From NCBI GenBank assembly GCA_028690885.1, contig JAQVAJ010000095.1, positions 1 through 6,516 on the forward strand: a stretch of DNA of 6,516 bases, in the 5' to 3' direction. Positions 1-6,322 of this stretch are shown in pieces; the first letter of the stretch is position 1; every line of letters starts with the position of its first letter. This DNA is from Clostridia bacterium. GTDB taxonomy: Bacteria > Bacillota > Clostridia > DUPQ01. The notes under the pieces were generated by a model that was given only the letters and a program-made list of their open reading frames with translations, did not search any database and was not told where the DNA came from. Position numbers and translations under genes: made by a program.

Positions 1-379
1 CTGTTTCGGCAAATTCTTCCTGAAGGGCAATATAATCCGGATGCTCCAGTATGGCCAACACCTGACCCTTGTTTACTTTATCGCCATGAAAAACCTTTAT
101 TTCTTTTACATTTCCACCAATAATGGCCGTAACATCAGCACTGGCAGCGGGTGGAACTTCCAATTGCCCGTTCGTTTTTACAAGCGTTGTAAGATTTCGC
201 ATTTGAAAATTGCCCAATTGCAGATTTAAGGCTTCACGCTGAAGTTCATTCAGCATTACCACACCTTCAGGGCTTTCATGCTCTGCATGTTCCCCGGCTT
301 CACTGTTTTCTTTTTTGTTGCTGTTGCACGACATGAGTGTTACTACTGCAAGAAGTGCTAAAAATATTTTCGTTTTCAT
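1..379 (-). CDS. Efflux RND periplasmic adaptor lipoprotein (CusB/CzcB type), N-terminal part
   Basis: This is the first 126 residues of a membrane fusion protein, which bridges an inner-membrane RND pump and an outer-membrane channel in the periplasm. The gene runs off the left edge. The start (ATG at 379-377, reading MKTKIFLALL) is followed by a lipoprotein signal peptide with lipobox LMSC, so Cys18 should be lipidated. The mature N-terminus is a hydrophilic linker with EHAEHE (His31, His34), possibly metal-binding. Residues about 82-113 (ending GDKVNKGQVLAILEHP) look like the first half of a biotinyl-lipoyl-type hairpin domain, as in HlyD/CusB adaptors. The barrel and helical hairpin must lie outside the window. 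It starts 18 bp after the stop of the pump gene, so the two are almost certainly cotranscribed. Metal preference cannot be read from this fragment. Confidence 0.9.
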   Translation of the reverse strand, partial: MKTKIFLALLAVVTLMSCNSNKKENSEAGEHAEHESPEGVVMLNELQREALNLQLGNFQMRNLTTLVKTNGQLEVPPAASADVTAIIGGNVKEIKVFHGDKVNKGQVLAILEHPDYIALQEEFAET

Positions 380-397
380 TTTTATCTGTTTTTATAA

Positions 398-3300
398 TTA
401 TTGACCTGTTATGTATTCCAATTGTTCTTTAATTTCAAAGAAATCCGATAGCCGGGATAAATACTCCTGCCTGGTTTTTATGGCTGATTCGGTATTCTGG
501 ATAAATTCAATATAACTGAGGCTGCCCAAACGGTAACCCAGGTTTGCCGCTTCAATTTGCTCGGCAGCAAGCGGCAGGGCTTCGCTTTTATAATATTCCA
601 GCACTTCGCTCATTACCCTGTAACGGCTTAAAAGTTCCTTGTAAGAGGCAGTCAGCTCCAATTCCCTTTGCTTGTATTCCTGACCGGTAATCTGGTAGTT
701 TATATGGGCGGCTTTTGTTTTTCCCGACTGGGAAAAGAACAGTAAAGGAACAGAAATGCCTGCTTCCCAACCATAAAAACCCGATGTACCATCGACCGAT
801 TGCAGCGAGTAACCCAAATCGAGTTTGGGCAGAAAATTTGCTTTTTCGGCTTTCCACTCTGCTTCGGAAACATCAAGCTGCTGCCTGTAATAATTCAATA
901 AAGGAACATTGTTTAACGAATCACCTGAAAAGGCAGCATGAATCGTTTTATCCCACTCTTGTCCGGCATCGGTAATTTCAACACCGTTGGGGTACATCAG
1001 GTACTGGTTCAGGATTTGCAAAGAAGCCAGATATTCACTCTCAGCCTGTTTTATATTCACCATTAACTCCTGGTATTTAGCCGAGGCAGAAAGGTACTCT
1101 ACTTTGGATGTTTGCTGTGTTTTAAACCGCAGTTCCGCAGCTTTAAGGAAATTGGTATAAATACTGTCGAGCTGACTATACAATTCTGTTTGTTTTCTGG
1201 CTACCAATGCCCTGTACCATGCCAGGCTCACATTTCTGACCAGTTCATTTTCTGTCAGTTCAAGCCTTGAAACAGCCAGGTTGGTACGCGACTCATTCAG
1301 TTTGCTTTTGGCAGGAATGCCAAACAGGTCGATTTCCGATTGCGTAACCCCAATTTGGGTTTGAATACCCACCTCACCGTTGCCAGTTTCCTCCTTTCCG
1401 GTATAGATTGACGTGCTGCCCAAATCGTAAGCTGTAGCTTTTAAGGCTTTTTGTTTTTCCACATTAAGCGATGCCGCTTTTAACGAAGGGTAATTCTCTT
1501 TTGCCCGTTCAATAGCCTGCTCAAGGGTAATGGTGTTTTCCTGTGCTTTCAGGCTGCCTGAAACACCAAGACCGCCAATGATAAACAGAACGGTTATTAC
1601 CGTGGTATTGAGTTTTGGCGCTTTCAGCTTGTTTTTTCCCGATTCGACCATTTTGTACAGTACGGGTAGCACAACCAGTGTTAAAAGCGTAGATGTTAAC
1701 ATACCGCCAATAACCACGGTGGCAAGCGGGCGTTGCACTTCTGCCCCTGCTGAGGTGGAAATAGCCATAGGCAGGAAACCCAAAATATCGGTTGATGCAG
1801 TCAGGAATATAGGGCGTATCCGGCGAAGGGACCCCTGTTTAATAATTTCGCCAAGGCTGAGTTTTCCTTCTTCTTTCAACTCGTTAAATCCGCTTATCAA
1901 CACCAGTCCGTTCAATACAGCCACACCAAAGAGCACAATAAAGCCGACCCCTGCCGAAATACTGAAAGGCATATCGCGCAGGTAAAGCGAAAAAATACCC
2001 CCCACTGCTGCAAAAGGAATGGCCACATAAATCATCAGGGTTTGTTTAAACGATTTTATGGCAAAGAAAACAAGCATAAATATCAATGCCAACGCAAGCG
2101 GCACAACCAGAGTAAGACGCTTTGATGCCCGTTCGAGATTTTCAAAAGCACCACCGTAGCGAATGTAATAACCCGAAGGCAGTTCCAATTTTTCATCGAG
2201 CGTCTGTTGAATTTCTTCTACCAGCGATTTAATGTCCCTGCCTTCCACGTTAATACCTACATAAGTACGCCTGTTGGTATTGTCGCGGCTTATTTGCATC
2301 GGGCCGGGTTGGTAACTGATTTCAGCTACTTCTTTTAAGGGAACCTGGTTTCCATCGGGAGTATTTACAAATAAATTCCGAAGGTCGTCAATACTCTGTC
2401 GGTGTGCTTCATCAAGTCGAACCACAAGGTCAAACATGCGTTCACCTTCATAGATAACCCCGGCAACGCCACCGCTAAATGCAGTCTCTACCACAGTATT
2501 CAGGTCTTTTATTTTTAACCCGTACTGCCCCAGTTTGGTACGATTGTATTTTACCGTAATTTGAGGCAGCCCACGGGTTGCTTCGGCTTTGATGCCTTCA
2601 ATCCCTTCAATCCCTGCAATTAAGCCGGAAATTTCTTCGGCTTTGTCGGCTAGCATATTCAGGTCATCACCGTATAATTTAATAGCCACATCTTCACGAA
2701 TTCCGGTTAGAAGTTCGTTGAATCGCATCTCGATTGGCTGGGTAAACTCATAGTTTATACCTGGCAAAACACTTACCTTTTCTTTTACCTTATCAATCAG
2801 TTCCTGTTTTGATTCAACCTTTGTCCATTCATCCTCTGGTGTAAGTATGACAAATATATCGGCAATATCAATCGGCATGGGGTCGGTAGGCAAATCTGCC
2901 ACCCCAATACGGCTTTGTATGGATGCTATCTCGTCCGGAAAATTTTCCAATACTATTTGTTCGATACGGGTAGAGGCTTTTTCTACCTCAGATAGCGATG
3001 TTCCGGGCTTCAGGAAAGCCTGAAAAGCAAAATCGCCTTCGTCCAACTGAGGGATAAATTCGGCTCCCATACGTGAGAAAAGGAATCCTCCGGAAATTAA
3101 GAGCACCAAGGCAATTCCCAATACAAGCTTACCTTTGCGTAAAGCCCAGGCAATTACCGGTTCGTACAGGTTTTCAAGCTTTATAATAAATTTCTCTCCC
3201 CAGGTTTTTTTATCTGTTTTCGGAGGTTTCAGGAAAAGTGCTGCCATCATAGGGATGTAGGTAAGACACAGCACCATCACACCCAACACGGCAAAACCAA

Positions 3301-4741
3301 AGGTCATGGCCATGGGTATAAACATTTTGCCTTCCACACCCTGCAATGCCAGTACAGGAATAAAAACAATAAGGATAATCAGCTGCCCGAAAAATGCGGA
3401 GTTCATCATTTTACTGGCTGAATTATAGGCTATTTCGTTTCGCCGGGGCAGCCCCAGTTTTTTTCCGATAAATTCATTCCGGTGTAGGTAAAATATCATG
3501 CTTTCCACGATGATTACCGCCCCATCGACCAGAATTCCGAAGTCGATAGCCCCGAGGCTCATCAGGTTTGCCCAAACGCCAAACACTTTCATCATGATAA
3601 ACGAAAAGAGCAGGGCAAGCGGTATGGTAGAAGCTACCAGCAAACCGCCCCGTAAATTGCCCAAAAAGATGACAAGGACAAAGATTACAATGAGCGCCCC
3701 CAGTGAAAGGTTTTCGGCTACGGTGGAGGTGGTGCTTTTTATCAGTTTGCTGCGGTCGAGGAAAGATTCAATTTTCACACCTTCCGGCAACGATTTTTGG
3801 ATTAACGCCATACGTTCCTTCACATCCTTGATAACATCGTTGGAGTTTTCGCCTTTAAGCATCATTACAATACCCCCCACGGCTTCGCCTTTACCATTTT
3901 TGGTGAATGCCCCATAGCGAACAAAACTGCCGTATTTTACTTCAGCCACATCACGTATAAAAACAGGTTGCCCTTTTACATTGGCAACCGGGGTATTGCG
4001 GATGTCATCGAGCGAACGCATCAAACCTTCGCCACGGATAAAGTTGGCTTGAAAATTTTTCTCAATGTAAGCCCCTCCCGTATTCTGATTATTATCTTCC
4101 AAAGCCTCGAAAATGTCGGCAATGGTGAGGTTCATGCTACGAAGTTTATCGGGGTTTATAGAAATTTCGTATTGTTTGCCCCGCCCGCCAAAGGAGTTTA
4201 CTTCAACTACGCCCGGAACCATTGCCATCTGGCGTTTTACAATCCATTCCTGCATGGTGCGCAGTTCCATGTCATCGTAAATGGTATCATAGCCGGGTTG
4301 TACTTCGAGGGTGTACTGGTAAATCTCACCCAATCCGGTACTAATGGGAGCCATAAACGGCTCGGCAAATCCTTCAGGGATGTTCTCCTTAATTTCGGCC
4401 AATGCCTCACTCACCAGCTGTCGTGGAAGGTATGTCCCCATATTATCCTCAAATACTATTGTTACCACTGACAATCCGAACCGTGAAACAGAGCGGATTT
4501 CGGTAACCCCCGGCAAGTTAGCCACCGAAAGTTCCACCTGATAGGTTACAAACTGCTCTATGTCTTCGGTTCCCAAATTGGGTGCGGTGGTAATTACCTG
4601 CACCTGGTTATTGGTAATGTCGGGAACAGCATCCAATGGCACTTTGGTCATCGACCAGATACCCCCGATGATAAGTCCTATGGTCATTAAACCAATGAGG
4701 GCTTTGTTCTTTATTGAAAAAGATATGATTCTGTTTATCAT
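398..4741 (-). CDS. czcA: CusA/CzcA-family heavy-metal efflux RND transporter fused to a TolC-like outer-membrane factor
   Basis: A 1447-residue protein in two parts. Residues 1 to about 1035 are a full heavy-metal RND pump (usual length about 1040): TM1 near 12-30, a periplasmic porter loop, TM2-6 near 340-500, TM7 near 538-556, a second loop opening with EFIPQLDEGD, and TM8-12 near 876-1031. It should use proton import to drive metal export. TM4 carries DFGILVDGAVIIVE (Asp400, Asp406, Glu413), the proton-relay signature of divalent-cation pumps. Residues equivalent to the CusA methionine triad appear to be Gln574, Ile626 and Glu676, which argues against Cu+/Ag+. A basic linker and a signal-peptide-like segment (about 1046-1066) lead into a TolC/OEP domain (about 1070-1447) with two helical-hairpin repeats. 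The start gives the usual family opening (MINRIISFSIKNK). There is no Shine-Dalgarno sequence. The czcA symbol is by family, not proven orthology. Confidence 0.95.
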   Translation of the reverse strand: MINRIISFSIKNKALIGLMTIGLIIGGIWSMTKVPLDAVPDITNNQVQVITTAPNLGTEDIEQFVTYQVELSVANLPGVTEIRSVSRFGLSVVTIVFEDNMGTYLPRQLVSEALAEIKENIPEGFAEPFMAPISTGLGEIYQYTLEVQPGYDTIYDDMELRTMQEWIVKRQMAMVPGVVEVNSFGGRGKQYEISINPDKLRSMNLTIADIFEALEDNNQNTGGAYIEKNFQANFIRGEGLMRSLDDIRNTPVANVKGQPVFIRDVAEVKYGSFVRYGAFTKNGKGEAVGGIVMMLKGENSNDVIKDVKERMALIQKSLPEGVKIESFLDRSKLIKSTTSTVAENLSLGALIVIFVLVIFLGNLRGGLLVASTIPLALLFSFIMMKVFGVWANLMSLGAIDFGILVDGAVIIVESMIFYLHRNEFIGKKLGLPRRNEIAYNSASKMMNSAFFGQLIILIVFIPVLALQGVEGKMFIPMAMTFGFAVLGVMVLCLTYIPMMAALFLKPPKTDKKTWGEKFIIKLENLYEPVIAWALRKGKLVLGIALVLLISGGFLFSRMGAEFIPQLDEGDFAFQAFLKPGTSLSEVEKASTRIEQIVLENFPDEIASIQSRIGVADLPTDPMPIDIADIFVILTPEDEWTKVESKQELIDKVKEKVSVLPGINYEFTQPIEMRFNELLTGIREDVAIKLYGDDLNMLADKAEEISGLIAGIEGIEGIKAEATRGLPQITVKYNRTKLGQYGLKIKDLNTVVETAFSGGVAGVIYEGERMFDLVVRLDEAHRQSIDDLRNLFVNTPDGNQVPLKEVAEISYQPGPMQISRDNTNRRTYVGINVEGRDIKSLVEEIQQTLDEKLELPSGYYIRYGGAFENLERASKRLTLVVPLALALIFMLVFFAIKSFKQTLMIYVAIPFAAVGGIFSLYLRDMPFSISAGVGFIVLFGVAVLNGLVLISGFNELKEEGKLSLGEIIKQGSLRRIRPIFLTASTDILGFLPMAISTSAGAEVQRPLATVVIGGMLTSTLLTLVVLPVLYKMVESGKNKLKAPKLNTTVITVLFIIGGLGVSGSLKAQENTITLEQAIERAKENYPSLKAASLNVEKQKALKATAYDLGSTSIYTGKEETGNGEVGIQTQIGVTQSEIDLFGIPAKSKLNESRTNLAVSRLELTENELVRNVSLAWYRALVARKQTELYSQLDSIYTNFLKAAELRFKTQQTSKVEYLSASAKYQELMVNIKQAESEYLASLQILNQYLMYPNGVEITDAGQEWDKTIHAAFSGDSLNNVPLLNYYRQQLDVSEAEWKAEKANFLPKLDLGYSLQSVDGTSGFYGWEAGISVPLLFFSQSGKTKAAHINYQITGQEYKQRELELTASYKELLSRYRVMSEVLEYYKSEALPLAAEQIEAANLGYRLGSLSYIEFIQNTESAIKTRQEYLSRLSDFFEIKEQLEYITGQ
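1544..1606 (-). other. Signal-peptide-like segment at the RND-TolC junction inside the pump gene
   Basis: This stretch encodes about residues 1046-1066. A lysine-rich stretch (KNKLKAPK, 1036-1043) precedes a short hydrophobic core (VITVLFIIGGLGVSG, about 1048-1062) and then SLKA before QEN. That is the n-, h- and c-region layout of a type I signal peptide, with a possible cut between Ala1066 and Gln1067. AQ at the cut site is frequent in Bacteroidota exported proteins. RND pumps end in the cytoplasm, so this segment would carry the TolC part into the periplasm whether or not it is cleaved. Leu at -3 is tolerated but not ideal. Cleavage itself is inferred. Confidence 0.6.
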
Positions 4742-4780
4742 TTGATATTGATTTTATTTATTAAAACTCTATTTATTTTT

Positions 4781-5248
4781 TTAATGTTTTGATTCATAAT
4801 ATTTATTGAAATTTTCTTTATTTCTGAAATAAACCAATTCAGGATTATTCCTTTTTTTAAGACCAATAATTGCATCCGCTTTATTAATTGAATCACCTGA
4901 AAATGCATCAGGAACTATTGCAACTTTTCTGAAATGCTTTACGAGATGGTTAAAACATGCCTGACTACAGAAATAATACGTTTTGTCCTCGAAAACTGCT
5001 TTAGTACTTTCATGAATCTGAAGGTTATCCCCATTCATGCAAGTCAGTTTTTCTGGCACTTCTTCGCTATACCATGCAATTTTCCGCCAAGTATATTTAG
5101 TGTCGCACCAATAGGTATAAAAAATAAGAATTGACATTAAGCATAGAAAAAGGATGCTGAAACTTATCAGCATGGTTCTGTTAAATTTTTTTTCATCAAG
5201 CTTTTGCTTTTCAACTAGCTGCTGCTTGCTTAATCTCTTTTTCTTCAT
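4781..5248 (-). CDS. Membrane-anchored protein with TRASH/YHS-like metal-binding cysteine motif
   Basis: A 155-residue protein. A very basic N-terminus (residues 1-24) precedes one membrane segment (about 26-46), so by the positive-inside rule the rest should face the periplasm. The outer part holds Cys70 (LTCMNGD) and, 23 residues on, Cys94-x3-Cys98 in YYFCSQACFNHL. This is the C-x(about 20)-C-x3-C layout of TRASH/YHS metal-binding domains, found in heavy-metal sensors, chaperones and pumps. The tail (about 115-151, DAFSGDSINKADAIIG, then VYFRNKENFNKYY) recalls the NosL-type copper-binding fold, a weak resemblance judged by eye. It lies 39 bp upstream of the pump gene and probably binds or passes metal in the periplasm. 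No catalytic motif is visible. The gene is surely real, but its exact role is unknown. Confidence 0.8.
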   Translation of the reverse strand: MKKKRLSKQQLVEKQKLDEKKFNRTMLISFSILFLCLMSILIFYTYWCDTKYTWRKIAWYSEEVPEKLTCMNGDNLQIHESTKAVFEDKTYYFCSQACFNHLVKHFRKVAIVPDAFSGDSINKADAIIGLKKRNNPELVYFRNKENFNKYYESKH

Positions 5249-5276
5249 TATGTGAAAGACTAAGTGATTACTACTG

Positions 5277-5296
5277 CCGATAAAATAATCTATCGG
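5277..5296. repeat. Small inverted repeat between the two small genes
   Basis: Perfect 6-bp arms CCGATA (5277-5282) and TATCGG (5291-5296) flank an 8-base AT-rich spacer, in the 69-bp gap between the His-rich gene and the TRASH-like gene. In mRNA it could form a short hairpin. No T-run follows it on the minus strand, so it is not a convincing terminator. It could equally be an RNA processing or stability element, an operator half-site pair, or chance. Confidence 0.3.
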
Positions 5297-5317
5297 TTAA
5301 AATAATATGAAAAGAAA

Positions 5318-5713
5318 TTAAACAGTTGCAGGGGGTGCCCTCAACGAATGGTTGGTAAGGAATATTTGTTTATGCGGAAAGAATATGAAACAATGGGTAT
5401 AGTTTACCACATTGAGTTTTGACGCTAATTCAATATTTGTGTTAATACCAAAAAGGTCAAGGTTGAAGTTTGATGCAGGGGAGGAAAGTAAAATTAAATC
5501 ATTTCCGGTTTCCGAAATAATAAGGTTAAATGCATGACAATGCGTATCCGGGTTTTCATTGTGTCTGTCCGAATTGGTAGTTTCGCATTCTAAATTTTCG
5601 GGATGTGCTTCGATGGAATCGAAGTGATGATGATGAGGGATTGTAGCATGAAGTAATATTATCAGCCCTGCCAACAATATTAATACAATTCTACTATTTT
5701 TCCCTTCAAACAT
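5318..5713 (-). CDS. Small His-rich exported protein with C-terminal LRAPP motif (DUF6769-like)
   Basis: A 131-residue protein of unknown function. An N-terminal hydrophobic stretch (about 8-24, RIVLILLAGLIILLHAT) is a signal peptide or membrane anchor. It is followed at once by HHHH (27-30), then a polar His/Cys-containing region with Cys43, His51 and THCHAFN (Cys59 between His58 and His60), further His and Cys residues (His107, Cys108, His114, His122), and the ending SLRAPPATV. Small Bacteroidota proteins with IPHHHH, HCHAFN and LRAPP are, to my memory, grouped as DUF6769. Proteobacterial DUF2946 proteins look similar and also sit near metal-resistance genes. The His/Cys content and the efflux neighbours suggest periplasmic metal binding, which is inference. 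It is the first gene after the candidate operator. The family assignment is by eye. Confidence 0.75.
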   Translation of the reverse strand: MFEGKNSRIVLILLAGLIILLHATIPHHHHFDSIEAHPENLECETTNSDRHNENPDTHCHAFNLIISETGNDLILLSSPASNFNLDLFGINTNIELASKLNVVNYTHCFIFFPHKQIFLTNHSLRAPPATV

Positions 5714-5742
5714 ATTTTATTCAAAATTTAATATTACAACGA

Positions 5743-5750
5743 CAAAGCTA
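5743..5750 (-). promoter_or_regulatory. Candidate -7 promoter box for the small genes and efflux genes
   Basis: On the minus strand this reads TAGCTTTG, an exact match to the Bacteroidota sigma-A -7 consensus TAnnTTTG, 29 bp before the start codon at 5713. No TTTG lies at the usual spacing of about 19-21 bp. The nearest candidates are 14 and 25 bp upstream, both inside or touching the inverted repeat at 5763-5777. The -33 element is therefore weak, which would suit a promoter needing an activator, or no true promoter. Confidence 0.45.
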
Positions 5751-5762
5751 ATAAAATGTTGA

Positions 5763-5777
5763 TGCAACCCGGTTGCA
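5763..5777. promoter_or_regulatory. Perfect 7-1-7 inverted repeat, candidate Fur-family operator
   Basis: The sequence TGCAACC-C-GGTTGCA is a perfect inverted repeat with 7-bp arms and one central base, the same 7-1-7 geometry as Fur, Zur and PerR boxes. It begins 2 bases from the regulator's stop codon (5781-5783) and lies about 12 bp upstream of the TAGCTTTG box, so it would cover the -33 region of the downstream promoter. It has no loop, so it is not a hairpin terminator. Binding by the adjacent Fur-family protein is inferred from geometry and position. Confidence 0.6.
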
Positions 5778-5780
5778 AAG

Positions 5781-6194
5781 TTATTGTTTGCAATTTGAAC
5801 AAGTCCCTTTCACAACCATATTCACGCTTTCGAGTTGAAATTTTGCCGGTAAATTAATTTTAGGAACGGGTATGTCAGAGAGGCAATAAGTCTGCCCACA
5901 AACGGCACATAAAAAATGAACATGCAGGTCTTCGGGGTGGCATTGGCAAGCGTCCTGACAAAGCGCATATCTTAATGAGCCGGAACCATCTTCAATCGAA
6001 TGAATCAGTTTGTTTTCCTGAAATGTTTTTAGCGTTCGATATAAAGTTGCTTTGTCGGCTTTTTCAAATTTTTGTTCCAATTCCGGCAGGCTGATAGCTG
6101 TTTTTTGTTCGGTTAAAACCTGTAAAACCAATTCGCGCATGGCGGTCGGTTTAATGTTTTTGGATTTGAGTTTGTTGTCTATTTCCTTTTTCAT
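5781..6194 (-). CDS. Fur-family metal-responsive transcriptional regulator
   Basis: A 137-residue cytoplasmic DNA-binding protein of normal Fur-family length. Residues about 1-70 form the winged helix, with recognition-helix sequence ADKATLYRTLKTF (46-58). The dimerisation half has the family signature HVHFLCAVCG (His91, His93, Cys96, Cys99) and a second pair Cys132/Cys135 near the C-terminus; these four cysteines should hold structural zinc. An extra cluster, Cys79, Cys83, Cys85 and His86, lies before HVHF and may form or modify the sensing site. The residue equivalent to E. coli Fur His33 seems to be Ala33, so it is not a classic iron-sensing Fur. The YALC cysteine is reminiscent of Zur. 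It is the first gene of the putative efflux operon and likely controls it. The effector metal, and whether it represses or activates, cannot be decided from sequence. Confidence 0.93.
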   Translation of the reverse strand: MKKEIDNKLKSKNIKPTAMRELVLQVLTEQKTAISLPELEQKFEKADKATLYRTLKTFQENKLIHSIEDGSGSLRYALCQDACQCHPEDLHVHFLCAVCGQTYCLSDIPVPKINLPAKFQLESVNMVVKGTCSNCKQ

Positions 6195-6220
6195 TTTGTC
6201 TGGTTCATTTCTTAATAGCT

Positions 6221-6228
6221 CAAAAGTA
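6221..6228 (-). promoter_or_regulatory. Candidate -7 promoter box for the Fur-family regulator
   Basis: On the minus strand this reads TACTTTTG, matching TAnnTTTG, 26 bp before the regulator's start at 6194. A TTTG lies 23 bp upstream (minus strand, 6255-6252), slightly further than the usual -33 spacing, next to the outer arm of the imperfect inverted repeat. No copy of the TGCAACC inverted repeat is present here, so the regulator's own promoter shows no obvious matching operator. Confidence 0.4.
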
Positions 6229-6255
6229 ACAATTCAGCACGAGTGCGTAGGCAAA

Positions 6256-6322
6256 ATTGCAGCTCTTTTACAAGCCTTTGGTTTGGGCGTTGGCTTGTGG
6301 GGGCTTGGAAATGTGCTGCAAT
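6256..6322. repeat. 67-bp imperfect inverted repeat upstream of the regulator
   Basis: Arms of 21 bp (6256-6276 and 6302-6322) pair at 18 of 21 positions around a 25-base GT-rich spacer. The outer 8 bp are perfect (ATTGCAGC with GCTGCAAT), three of the next seven pairs mismatch, and the inner 6 bp are perfect (CAAGCC with GGCTTG). GGCTTG also occurs at 6292-6297, allowing a tighter alternative hairpin. No T-run makes it a plain terminator. It could be a dispersed intergenic palindrome of the REP/MITE kind or a structured leader. Copy number elsewhere is unknown. Confidence 0.5.

Noticed and set aside
41..229. Plus-strand open frame of 62 codons at the left edge
   Set aside because: It is antisense to the adaptor gene, whose lipobox and lipoyl-like motif make the minus-strand reading certain.
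1530..1985. Plus-strand open frame of 151 codons inside the pump gene
   Set aside because: It is antisense to the well-supported RND-TolC gene, is proline/threonine-rich with no domain, and reads as a shadow of the real frame. The same holds for the plus-strand frames at 3498-3917, 3968-4471, 4344-4541 and 4560-4745.
398..4741. Fusion of the pump and TolC parts as a sequencing error joining two genes
   Set aside because: The frame is continuous with full-length domains on both sides and a natural basic linker, and fused proteins of about 1440 residues are known in Bacteroidota.
4890..4903. 14-bp exact direct repeat shared with 918-931
   Set aside because: Both copies encode FSGDS in otherwise unrelated proteins (the TRASH-like protein and the TolC domain). 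Short shared codon use explains it, with no flanking similarity.
5763..5777. Inverted repeat as a terminator of the regulator gene
   Set aside because: The arms are separated by one base, so no stable hairpin loop can form without opening pairs, and no T-run follows on the minus strand.
6191..6208. Five-codon minus-strand mini-frame (MNQTK) whose TGA overlaps the regulator's ATG
   Set aside because: An ATGA overlap can signal translational coupling, but so short a frame without a ribosome-binding signal is easily chance. Conservation would be needed to revive it.
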